Positions 6,518-13,217 of a stretch of DNA of 16,496 nucleotides are shown here, in pieces. The DNA comes from RGIG3009 sp045595445. GTDB lineage: Bacteria > Bacillota > Clostridia > Oscillospirales > Acutalibacteraceae. The stretch spans positions 1 to 16,496 of the forward strand of contig JAZOAK010000058.1 in NCBI GenBank assembly GCA_045595445.1, given 5' to 3'. The translations under genes were made by a program, and so were the position numbers. The notes under the pieces were generated by a model that had not been told where the DNA came from, ran no database searches, and was given only the letters and a program-made list of their open reading frames with translations. Every line of letters begins with the position of its first letter. The first letter of the stretch is position 1.

Positions 6518-8257
6518 TTACATACTTTCCGGTGCGTCGATTTTGAGCAGCGTCAACACGTTATGCAACGCAATACGCGTTGCCTCGCACAGCGACAGCC
6601 GCGCTTGTTGAAGATCCGCTTCCACGCCGCGCACGCGACAAGCGTTGTAAAACTTGTGGAACAAGGTCGCCAGTTCTTGTGCATACCGCGTCATGCCGGC
6701 AGGATCTTGTTCTTTCGCACAGGTCACCACCTGTGCGGCATATCCCGCCAAATGACGGATCAGTTCCCGCTCCTCCGGCTCCGAGAGCAGACACAGCACG
6801 TCCTGCTTGGGTGCCTGCAACGTCACACCGTCCTCGGCAACCGTACGGAAAATCGAACACAACCGCGCGTGTGCGTATTGCACGTAATATACGGGATTGG
6901 AGGACGATTGCTCAATGGCAAGCCCCAAATCAAAATCCATCTGTGTGGATGCCTCACGCAAGTTGAAGAAGAACCGCGCTGCATCCACCGGCACCTCGTC
7001 AAGCAGATCGGCAAGCTGAATTGCCTTGCCGGAGCGCTTGGACATCCGCACCACTTCGCCGTCGCGCATTAAACGGACAAGCTGCATCAAGACAACTTGC
7101 AACTTATCGCCCGACAACCCGATAGCATCCATCGCGCCCTTCATACGCGCCACGTGACCGTGGTGATCGGCACCCCACACGTCAATGCACGTGTCGAATC
7201 CGCGCATGAATTTGTTGCGGTGGTACGCAATATCCGCCGCAAAATACGTCGGATTGCCGTTGGCGCGCACCAGCACCTCGTCCTTAATGCCTTCTTCCAC
7301 TCCGTCACGGTTGACGTGCTTTTTACCTTGATATTTCTCGCCAAATTCGCCCGCCTTGTACCACAGCGCGCCGTCTTTTTCATAAGTCAGTCCACGCTCG
7401 GTCAGCAGATCGATTACCTCGCGCACCTCGCCGTCGTTATGCAAGGTGGACTCGGTAAACCAGCGATCGTATACGATCCGATATTTTGCCATATCGGCTT
7501 TCATTTTCTCAATATTCAGCGGCAGAGCATACGCAACCAACGCCGCGCGGCGCTCTTTCTCCTCCGCGTTTACAAACGTATCGCCGTGTATGGCAGCAAA
7601 CGCCTTGGCGTGTTCACGGATATCGTCGCCGTGGTAGGCATCTTCCGGCATCGGAACCGCTTCTTCGCCACGGTACAGTTGCAAATACCGCACGTCTAAC
7701 GATAATCCGAATTTATCGATCTGGTTACCCGCGTCGTTGATGTAAAATTCGCGCCACACCTCGTAACCGGCGGCATCCAACACCGCTGCCAAACAATCAC
7801 CCAGCGCGCCGCCGCGAGCATTACCCATGTGCATCGGACCGGTGGGATTGGCAGACACAAATTCCACCATCACTTTTTTGCCGGCACCGTAATCACTGCG
7901 ACCGTAATCGGTGCCCTGCTCGATCACCTGTGCGACGATATCCGCATAATAACGCGGCGACAAAAAGAAATTCATAAACCCGGGACCGGCAACTTCCGCC
8001 CGCTCTAAATACGTATTATCCAACTTCAAATGCGTCGCAATGCAATCGGCAATCTGACGCGGCGCTTTGCGAAAAGCGCGCGCGGAAACCATCGCGGCAT
8101 TCGCCGCAAAATCGCCGTGTGTGCGATCGGCAGGGATCTCCACGACAAAATCCGGCAACGGGGCCTCCGGTAATTCCCCGGCGGCAATAGCCTCACACAC
8201 GGCGGCTTGTACGGCCGCACGTAACTGTTGTTGTGCTTGCTCCATAATGATCAGCAT
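6518..8257 (-). CDS. argS: Arginyl-tRNA synthetase
   Basis: This 579-residue class I synthetase charges tRNA-Arg with arginine. An N-terminal Add-1 type domain (about residues 5-95) precedes the catalytic Rossmann fold with SANPTGPMHMGNARGG (HIGH-equivalent HMGN at 143-146), then FYINDAGNQ. The KMSKS-equivalent loop is VRMSKRSG (403-410), followed by the DALR anticodon-binding domain from about residue 460 to the end. Length is normal for the family (550-600). The ATG at 8255-8257 overlaps the end of the DUF1934 gene by 7 bp (ATGCTGA), with AAGGAAG as the ribosome binding site; a second in-frame ATG four codons later has none. It is the last gene of a murI-DUF1934-argS operon and ends at a strong terminator. 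Confidence 0.97.
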   Translation of the reverse strand: MLIIMEQAQQQLRAAVQAAVCEAIAAGELPEAPLPDFVVEIPADRTHGDFAANAAMVSARAFRKAPRQIADCIATHLKLDNTYLERAEVAGPGFMNFFLSPRYYADIVAQVIEQGTDYGRSDYGAGKKVMVEFVSANPTGPMHMGNARGGALGDCLAAVLDAAGYEVWREFYINDAGNQIDKFGLSLDVRYLQLYRGEEAVPMPEDAYHGDDIREHAKAFAAIHGDTFVNAEEKERRAALVAYALPLNIEKMKADMAKYRIVYDRWFTESTLHNDGEVREVIDLLTERGLTYEKDGALWYKAGEFGEKYQGKKHVNRDGVEEGIKDEVLVRANGNPTYFAADIAYHRNKFMRGFDTCIDVWGADHHGHVARMKGAMDAIGLSGDKLQVVLMQLVRLMRDGEVVRMSKRSGKAIQLADLLDEVPVDAARFFFNLREASTQMDFDLGLAIEQSSSNPVYYVQYAHARLCSIFRTVAEDGVTLQAPKQDVLCLLSEPEERELIRHLAGYAAQVVTCAKEQDPAGMTRYAQELATLFHKFYNACRVRGVEADLQQARLSLCEATRIALHNVLTLLKIDAPESM

Positions 8258-8664
8258 GGTGACACTTCCTTGACTCGAATTTCAATTTCCTGCTCGGTGT
8301 ACGCACCGCTCATTTCCAACAAATATACCGCCCGCAGGAGTGCGGTACTTCCCTCGTTTGAAAACACCAACTGCCGCGCCTGTGCGTGCAGGGTCAAAAG
8401 CCCATACGGTGTTTCATAGCGGCAACTGTGCCGCCGCCCTTCTTCCAATACGATCTGCGACGAAATTTCGCCGCGCCGCTCAATGATGGTTTGCCCACCA
8501 CGCACCAGCACCGTCACAGCGGCTCCGCCGTCTCGCGGCGACTCCGTGTAACTCAATCGCGCGCCGTCACTGAGCAGTTCCAGCGTGCCGCGTGCCGTCA
8601 TCGTGGTGGTTTCCGTGTCGCCGTCCATCCGTTGGACCGCGTTCAAGGAGATCGTGACGTCCAT
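8251..8664 (-). CDS. DUF1934 (YwiB-like) beta-barrel protein
   Basis: A 137-residue cytoplasmic protein with alternating beta-strand-type sequence and no signal or membrane segment. The opening MDVTISLNAVQRMDGDTETTTMTARGTLE, the central TVLVRGGQTIIERRGEISSQIVLEEGRRHSCRYETPYGLLTL and the final strand resemble YwiB/DUF1934, a small calycin-like barrel of unknown function. In Bacillus the ywiB gene also lies next to argS, which supports the call. The start shares one base with the murI stop (TAATG), with GGAGGG twelve bases upstream, and the stop overlaps the argS start, so all three genes are likely translated in a coupled way. The conserved link to argS suggests a housekeeping role, but no function is shown here. 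Confidence 0.82.
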   Translation of the reverse strand: MDVTISLNAVQRMDGDTETTTMTARGTLELLSDGARLSYTESPRDGGAAVTVLVRGGQTIIERRGEISSQIVLEEGRRHSCRYETPYGLLTLHAQARQLVFSNEGSTALLRAVYLLEMSGAYTEQEIEIRVKEVSPC

Positions 8665-9479
8665 TACCCTATGCCCTCCATATTGACCTGACGGACATCC
8701 TCACGTACCGCGCGCCCTAAAAACATCTCGGCAACACGTGTGAAATTATACGGTTGATCGCTGACAAAGAACTGACAATCACCCCTGTCGGTCGATGCCG
8801 AAAGCCTATCGTGTTGCCGCAAAAGCGAAGCGCACTTCGCAGCGGTCACAGCGCCGGAATTGACCAGGGTGACGTCCTCCCCCAAAACGTGGGAAAAGAT
8901 GGGCGCCAGTAACGGGAAATGCGTACAGCCCAAAATCAGCGTATCGATCTTTTGTTCCACAAACGGCTCTAAATACCGTTCGACAACCGCCAGTGTTGCA
9001 GGGTTGTTTTCTTCTATCCAACCGCTCTCAACCAAGGTCACCAGCACCGGACACGCCTGCGCAAATACCTGCGCATCGGGTCTGGCCTTCTTAACAGCAT
9101 TTTCAAACGAAGCCGAGCGCACCGTTACTGCCGTACCGATAACGCCGATACGACCGGTTTTTGTCACTTCAAGCGCCGCTTCCGCCGTCGGTTCAACAAC
9201 GCCCATTGCCGGCACCGGTAACGCGCGAAGCACCTCATCGGCGACCGAACTGACCGTACCGCAAGCGGCAATGATGCATTTTACGTCCTGTTTGAGCAAC
9301 AACCCGCAATCCTGCATAGCGTATTGTTTTACCATTTCGGGACTGCGCGAACCGTAGGGAACGCGTCCGGTATCTCCGAAATACACAATATCCTCATGCG
9401 GCAACCGTTGGAGCAACTCACGCACCACCGTCAGTCCACCTAAGCCGGAATCAAATACACCGATCGGTCGGTTATCCAT
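8664..9479 (-). CDS. murI: Glutamate racemase
   Basis: This 271-residue cofactor-independent racemase should convert L-glutamate to D-glutamate for peptidoglycan. The N-terminal IGVFDSGLGGLTV (6-18) holds the conserved Asp10 and Ser11 of the active site, followed by YFGDTGRVPYG (33-43). The two catalytic cysteines are Cys73 in AACGTVSS and Cys185 in GCTHFPLL, next to His187. The residue after the first cysteine is Gly where many family members have Asn (ACNT); the ACGT form also appears in Clostridia as far as I recall. Length is normal. A GGGGGGAG ribosome binding site precedes the ATG. It is the first gene of the operon with DUF1934 and argS. Confidence 0.95.
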   Translation of the reverse strand: MDNRPIGVFDSGLGGLTVVRELLQRLPHEDIVYFGDTGRVPYGSRSPEMVKQYAMQDCGLLLKQDVKCIIAACGTVSSVADEVLRALPVPAMGVVEPTAEAALEVTKTGRIGVIGTAVTVRSASFENAVKKARPDAQVFAQACPVLVTLVESGWIEENNPATLAVVERYLEPFVEQKIDTLILGCTHFPLLAPIFSHVLGEDVTLVNSGAVTAAKCASLLRQHDRLSASTDRGDCQFFVSDQPYNFTRVAEMFLGRAVREDVRQVNMEGIG

Positions 9480-9511
9480 TACGCACTCCCCCCTTTTACC
9501 ATATTTATATT

Positions 9512-9540
9512 ACTTTACCACAGTTTATGCGGAAATACAA
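9512..9540 (-). promoter_or_regulatory. Possible promoter of the murI operon
   Basis: On the minus strand TTGTAT (9535-9540) and TAAAGT (9512-9517) are 17 bp apart, about 30 bases before the murI start. Both boxes are imperfect; other A/T-rich -10 choices (TAATAT) overlap. The upstream terminator makes a promoter in this 70-base stretch likely. Confidence 0.4.
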
Positions 9541-9550
9541 CCACCAAAAC

Positions 9551-9592
9551 GCAAAAACAAAGCACGGCTTGTGTTAAAACCGTGCTTTGCTA
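9551..9592 (-). terminator. Terminator of the N-acetylhexosamine kinase gene
   Basis: CAAAGCACGG (9558-9567) pairs with CCGTGCTTTG (9580-9589) around a 12-base loop. Read on the minus strand, the stem is followed by GTTTTT, which fits a Rho-independent terminator just after the kinase stop codon. Confidence 0.85.
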
Positions 9593-9604
9593 TGTATGGT
9601 TTGC

Positions 9605-10705
9605 TCAACGTCCGCAGCAGCGTGCCGTAATCTCCTGCAAGCTGTCCCATTTCGCTTCAATATCACGAACAAGGCGGATCTGGGTGCGTGCGCGCACCAA
9701 ATTGTGATCCTCGCTGCGGGTCTTGAAATACACGTCACCGTCAAGATAGTCCTTCAAGAACCGTAGGGCAAGTTCCAACGTCATAATCTTGACGCTGTGC
9801 GGCAACAGGGCAATTTCCGACTCGGTCATCGACTCACCCATCGACTCCAAAAAGCCTTTGGTAAATTGCTCATACAAATTCAGATCGAGCGACACCTTAG
9901 ACAGATCACGCTCATCTTCCAGTGCTGTCGAAGCACCATACCGTACGGCATCACCGAAATCGTACAACGCCGTTCCCGGCATAACCGTATCCAGATCGAT
10001 CACGCAGATCGCTTTATCGGTCTGATTATCAAACAAAATATTGTTGATCTTCGTATCGTTATGTGTCACGCGATACGGAATTTCACCCGATTCGAGCTTG
10101 TCGGTCAATATTCCACACTCGGCTTTGCGATCCAGCAAAAAGCGGATTTCTTCCTCCACCTGTGCGCGCCGTCCCTTGGCATCTTCTTCCACCGACTGAC
10201 AAAACGCTTCAAAGCGCACCGGTGTGTGATGAAAGTTCGGAATGGTCTCAAACAACTCTTGCGCCGGAAAATCCGACAACCACCCTTGAAACTCACCAAA
10301 GGAACGACCTGCCTCGTAAAACAACTCAGGTTTAACAACCTGATCGTAGGCAACGGCATGGTTAATGTACTCATACACACGCCAAAAATGCTTGTTGCTG
10401 GCGGTGTAATAAAACGGTTTCCCATCGTCCCCTACAAGGAAAGACAACACCCGTCGGTTATACGAACCATGTGCTTCGAGCAACTTCTGTTTGATATGCT
10501 CGGTCACTTTGAGGATGTTACCCATAACCTCCTCCGGCTGTTTGAATACGAAAGTGTTGATCTTCTGAAATACATATTCTTTTTGGCTGTCTGCTTCTTG
10601 CACAGCCACTAAATAGGTGCGATTAATGTTGCCTGAATGGATCTCCTCTGTATGCGCAATCACGCCGGTAATGCCGAAATGATCCGCAATCGCTTGGAAG
10701 TCCAT
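9605..10705 (-). CDS. nahK: N-acetylhexosamine 1-kinase, NahK-like phosphotransferase
   Basis: This 366-residue protein has the aminoglycoside-phosphotransferase (APH) fold and strongly resembles Bifidobacterium NahK, which makes GlcNAc 1-phosphate or GalNAc 1-phosphate from the free sugar and ATP. Shared blocks are SGNINRTYLV (24-33), WRVYEYI (108-114), the catalytic HNDTKINNILF (215-225, Asp217), the metal-binding IDLDTVMPGTALYDFGD (236-252) and GASTALEDERDLSKV (257-271), and the end block RFLKDYLDGDVYFKTRSEDHNLVRARTQIRLV. These go well beyond generic APH similarity. The frame opens at 10870, but that lies within prfB; the ATG at 10703-10705 follows GAGGG by five bases and lies behind a good promoter. 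No lacto-N-biose phosphorylase or UDP-sugar gene is nearby, so the salvage route is incomplete in this window. Confidence 0.82.
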   Translation of the reverse strand: MDFQAIADHFGITGVIAHTEEIHSGNINRTYLVAVQEADSQKEYVFQKINTFVFKQPEEVMGNILKVTEHIKQKLLEAHGSYNRRVLSFLVGDDGKPFYYTASNKHFWRVYEYINHAVAYDQVVKPELFYEAGRSFGEFQGWLSDFPAQELFETIPNFHHTPVRFEAFCQSVEEDAKGRRAQVEEEIRFLLDRKAECGILTDKLESGEIPYRVTHNDTKINNILFDNQTDKAICVIDLDTVMPGTALYDFGDAVRYGASTALEDERDLSKVSLDLNLYEQFTKGFLESMGESMTESEIALLPHSVKIMTLELALRFLKDYLDGDVYFKTRSEDHNLVRARTQIRLVRDIEAKWDSLQEITARCCGR

Positions 10706-10742
10706 GCCATCCCTCTTTTCAATCGTTATCCGGTACGAATTT

Positions 10743-10770
10743 AGTATAGCAGATTTGTCGAAAAAGTCAA
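10743..10770 (-). promoter_or_regulatory. Promoter of the nahK-like gene
   Basis: On the minus strand TTGACT (10765-10770) and TATACT (10743-10748) are 16 bp apart, about 38 bases before the ATG. It lies between prfB and the kinase gene. I see no strong terminator after prfB, so readthrough may add to this promoter. Confidence 0.72.
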
Positions 10771-10796
10771 CTGTTTCGCCTTTTTTGAATAAAGTT

Positions 10797-11921
10797 CTAC
10801 TCTTTATCGCCCAACGTGCCGTTAGCGGAAGCGGTAAGATACGCGTTGATAAATCCGTCCAAATCGCCATCCATCACAGCGTTGATGTTACCCATTTCAT
10901 AGCCGGTGCGGTGATCTTTGGCAAGCGTATACGGCATGAATACGTACGAACGAATCTGGTTACCCCACGCGATCTGCGCTTGAACACCTTTAATATCTTC
11001 AATGCGATCCAAATGCTCCTGCTCTTTGATCTTCATCAGCTTAGCTTTGAGCATATTCAACGCGGTATCACGGTTTTGGAACTGGCTTCGTTCGGTTTGG
11101 CACGCAACAACAATACCGGTCGGGATATGCGTCAAACGCACCGCCGACGAGGTCTTATTGATATGCTGACCGCCCGCACCGCTGGAACGGAACACGTCCA
11201 TTTTAATATCTTCCGGACGGATCTCGATATCTACGCTGTTATCCAGTTCCGGAACAATTTCCACTGCCGAAAAGGACGTGTGGCGGCGACCGGCGGCATC
11301 AAAGGGAGAGACGCGCACCAAGCGGTGGACACCCGCTTCCCCTTTCAGATAGCCGTATGCATTCTCGCCGTTTACCTGAATACTGGCGCTTTTGAGGCCC
11401 GCTTCGTCCCCATCTTGATAATCCAAAATTTTATAGGTAAATCCGCGTTTTTCCGCCCAGCGGGTATACATGCGGTACAGCATCTCCGCCCAATCCTGCG
11501 CCTCGGTTCCGCCGGAACCTGCATGAAAGGTAAGAATCGCGTTGCTCGCATCGTATTCACCGGTCAGTAACGTACCCAGGCGCTGTGCCTCTTTTTCCGC
11601 TTCCACGTGGTCCACGCCCGCCGCACATTCTTCCAAAAGGGACAGATCCTCTGCCTCGTCGGCGAGTTCAATAAGTGTCAGCGTATCGTGATATTCGGTC
11701 ACCAAACGTTCATACCGCTCAATACCGTCTTTGAGGTTAGCAGCACGCTGCGTCACGGACTGTGCCTTCTCCATATTATCCCAAAAGCCGGGCTCGGCGG
11801 CACGCATATCCAACTCTGCAAGTTCTTTTTTCATGGCCGCGAGCCCTAGTGATTCGGACAGTTTTTCAATCTCCGGCAGATTGGCCTCTAACCGAAGACG
11901 CAGTTCTTCAAATTGCAGCAT
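10797..11921 (-). CDS. prfB: Peptide chain release factor 2, without programmed frameshift
   Basis: A 374-residue class I release factor that recognises UGA and UAA and triggers peptide release. The codon-recognition tripeptide SPF is at 205-207 (VRVSPFDAAGRRHTSFSAVE), and the catalytic GGQ at 250-252 in SSGAGGQHINKT. The N-terminal coiled-coil domain fills residues 1-110. In many bacteria an in-frame UGA near codon 26 must be passed by a +1 shift at CUUUGA; here codons 24-29 read S-L-G-L-A-A without interruption, so RF2 is made from one continuous frame. Start ATG has AAAGGA eight bases upstream and its own promoter. The gene is transcribed away from the rpsF operon. RF1 lacks the SPF motif, so the alternative is unlikely. 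Confidence 0.96.
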   Translation of the reverse strand: MLQFEELRLRLEANLPEIEKLSESLGLAAMKKELAELDMRAAEPGFWDNMEKAQSVTQRAANLKDGIERYERLVTEYHDTLTLIELADEAEDLSLLEECAAGVDHVEAEKEAQRLGTLLTGEYDASNAILTFHAGSGGTEAQDWAEMLYRMYTRWAEKRGFTYKILDYQDGDEAGLKSASIQVNGENAYGYLKGEAGVHRLVRVSPFDAAGRRHTSFSAVEIVPELDNSVDIEIRPEDIKMDVFRSSGAGGQHINKTSSAVRLTHIPTGIVVACQTERSQFQNRDTALNMLKAKLMKIKEQEHLDRIEDIKGVQAQIAWGNQIRSYVFMPYTLAKDHRTGYEMGNINAVMDGDLDGFINAYLTASANGTLGDKE

Positions 11922-11953
11922 ATAACAATTCCTTTCTGCAAGTCAGTGTCTCT

Positions 11954-11982
11954 ATTATATGCCACCGCTGCGGGAAAGTAAA
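11954..11982 (-). promoter_or_regulatory. Sigma-A promoter of prfB
   Basis: On the minus strand TTTACT (11977-11982) and a perfect TATAAT (11954-11959) are separated by 17 bp, about 33 bases before the prfB ATG. Its -35 box lies only 19 bp from the -35 box of the divergent rpsF promoter. Confidence 0.78.
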
Positions 11983-12001
11983 GAATTTTTTGAAAAAGGG
12001 G

Positions 12002-12030
12002 TTGACGGCTGAACATTTGGTTGCTATAAT
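12002..12030 (+). promoter_or_regulatory. Sigma-A promoter of rpsF-ssb-rpsR
   Basis: TTGACG (12002-12007) and TATAAT (12025-12030) are 17 bp apart, a near-consensus promoter as expected for ribosomal protein genes. Transcription should start near 12037, giving a leader of about 80 bases. Confidence 0.85.
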
Positions 12031-12038
12031 TATACAGC

Positions 12039-12094
12039 GTTTTTCCGTCTTGTGGAAAAACACATATCCTTGCCCCTTCCGGAGTGAGGGGGCC
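12039..12094 (+). promoter_or_regulatory. Structured rpsF leader, candidate S6:S18 autoregulatory site
   Basis: Two hairpins occupy the leader. The first pairs GTTTTTCC (12039-12046) with GGAAAAAC (12054-12061). The second pairs GCCCC (12072-12076) with GGGGC (12089-12093) and shows CCG at 12079-12081 in its loop. Known rpsF leaders in several bacteria carry a hairpin with an exposed CCG that binds the S6:S18 complex and represses the operon, mimicking 16S rRNA. Since this operon encodes both S6 and S18, the same feedback is plausible. The match is by eye and the internal-loop layout is not checked against a covariance model. Confidence 0.5.
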
Positions 12095-12117
12095 ATAGAC
12101 CAAGAGGAGGTGCAACC

Positions 12118-12414
12118 ATGCCCACAGTAAAAGGTTCCTATGAAGCCGTCTTCATTTTCTCCTTAACGTTAGGAGAAGAAGGCGTCCCCGCCATGGTCGA
12201 GAAATTCAAGACCTTGATCGAGGAGAATTCGGAGATCGGCGAGATCGACGAATGGGGTAAGCGCCGTTTGGCGTACCCGATCGAAGACGAAACCGAGGGT
12301 CACTACGTGCTGTATAATTTTGTCAGCGGCCCCGAGTTTCCGGCAGAGCTGGAGCGCAAAGCTCAGATCACCGAAGGTGTTCTGCGTTCCATGGTCGTCC
12401 GCAAGGATAAGTAA
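12118..12414 (+). CDS. rpsF: 30S ribosomal protein bS6
   Basis: A 98-residue protein of the small-subunit platform that pairs with S18. The opening YEAVFIFSLTLGEEGVPAMVEKF, the central WGKRRLAYPIEDETEGHYVLYNF and the final VLRSMVVRKDK follow the bS6 ferredoxin-like pattern, with normal length. AGAGGAGG lies seven bases before the ATG. It heads the conserved rpsF-ssb-rpsR operon and follows a structured leader that may give feedback control by S6:S18. Confidence 0.97.
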   Translation: MPTVKGSYEAVFIFSLTLGEEGVPAMVEKFKTLIEENSEIGEIDEWGKRRLAYPIEDETEGHYVLYNFVSGPEFPAELERKAQITEGVLRSMVVRKDK

Positions 12415-12426
12415 GGAGGGTATTAC

Positions 12427-12867
12427 ATGAATTCTGTATGCCTGTTAGGTCGTCTCACCGCGACCCCCGAACAAAAGACCACCACGAACGGCGTGTCCGT
12501 AACCAGCTTCACCGTTGCTGTTGACCGTACCTATCAACCGAAAGGTGCGGAGCGTCAGACCGATTTTATCAATTGTGTCGCATGGCGCAACACAGCGGAG
12601 TTTATCTGCCGCTACTTCCAAAAAGGTCAGCGCATTGCCCTGCAAGGTTCTTTGCAGAGCCGCTCTTATACCGATAAGAACGGTAACAATCGCACCGTGT
12701 TTGAAGTAGTTGTCGATAACGCATTCTTTGCCGAATCCAAGAGCGGTGCCACCGCACCCCGTACGGATTCTCAGGTCCCCACCTACAACGAAGCAGCGCC
12801 GGCGTTCTCAACCGCCGCAAACGGTGACTTTGAGGAGATCGTCACCGATGATGACCTGCCGTTCTGA
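12427..12867 (+). CDS. ssb: Single-stranded DNA-binding protein
   Basis: A 146-residue SSB that coats single-stranded DNA during replication, repair and recombination. The OB fold covers about residues 1-105 (MNSVCLLGRLTATPE, FTVAVDRTYQ, TDFINCVAWRNTAEFICRYFQKGQRIALQGSLQSRSY, then VFEVVVDNAFFAES). A short low-complexity linker rich in Ala, Thr and Pro leads to the acidic tip DDDLPF, which recruits partner proteins. As usual for the replicative copy, it sits between rpsF and rpsR. AAGGAGGG, starting within the rpsF stop codon, is its ribosome binding site. The linker is shorter than in E. coli SSB. Confidence 0.97.
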   Translation: MNSVCLLGRLTATPEQKTTTNGVSVTSFTVAVDRTYQPKGAERQTDFINCVAWRNTAEFICRYFQKGQRIALQGSLQSRSYTDKNGNNRTVFEVVVDNAFFAESKSGATAPRTDSQVPTYNEAAPAFSTAANGDFEEIVTDDDLPF

Positions 12868-12905
12868 GGACCACGAACAAGTCTGAATTAAAGGAGGAAC
12901 TACCC

Positions 12906-13172
12906 ATGTCTGATAAAGTGGAAAAGACGGAAAAGTTTGACCGTCCCCGCGGGGGTATGCGCAAAGGTCGCCGCAAAGTGTGTGCGTTCTGCGCAGACCG
13001 TGTGGAAAGCATCGACTACAAGGATGTCGCTCGCCTGCGCCGTTACGTGTCCGAGCGTGCGAAGATCCTGCCCCGTCGTGTGACCGGCACCTGTGCCCGT
13101 CATCAGAGAGAATTGACCGTCGCGATCAAACGCGCTCGTCAGATCGCTCTTATGCCTTTCGTAAGCGATTAA
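12906..13172 (+). CDS. rpsR: 30S ribosomal protein bS18, cysteine-containing (C+) form
   Basis: An 88-residue rRNA-binding protein that forms a dimer with S6 on the 30S platform. The core IDYKDVARLRRYVSERAKILPRRVTGTCARHQRELTVAIKRARQIALMPFV is highly conserved. Cys26 and Cys29 (VCAFC) with Cys63 and His66 (GTCARH) form a likely zinc site; Bacillus subtilis S18, in contrast, lacks it. The N-terminal tail is basic with RPRGGMRKGRRK. AAAGGAGG lies eight bases before the ATG, and the gap after ssb is 38 bases with no terminator, so all three genes share a transcript that ends at the hairpin just downstream. Confidence 0.97.
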   Translation: MSDKVEKTEKFDRPRGGMRKGRRKVCAFCADRVESIDYKDVARLRRYVSERAKILPRRVTGTCARHQRELTVAIKRARQIALMPFVSD

Positions 13173-13181
13173 TCAACATTC

Positions 13182-13217
13182 AAAAAGTGCCGATGGCTTT
13201 TGCCATCGGCACTTTTT
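13182..13217. terminator. Bidirectional terminator between rpsR and proC
   Basis: A perfect 16-base inverted repeat, AAAAAGTGCCGATGGC (13182-13197) and GCCATCGGCACTTTTT (13202-13217), surrounds a TTTT loop. A and T tracts on both sides let it stop both convergent operons. The proC stop codon (13217-13219) touches its edge. Confidence 0.93.

Noticed and set aside
9797..10612. Plus-strand open frame of 271 codons opposite the nahK-like gene
   Set aside because: Overlaps the kinase gene, whose diagnostic blocks are intact; shadow composition.
10706..10796. Terminator between prfB and the nahK-like gene
   Set aside because: Only a weak A/T stem (CGAAA with TTTCG) is present and no T run follows it, so I did not call a terminator.
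10704..11570. Plus-strand open frame of 288 codons opposite prfB
   Set aside because: Shadow of prfB, which has complete release factor motifs; no plausible family resemblance in the shadow frame.
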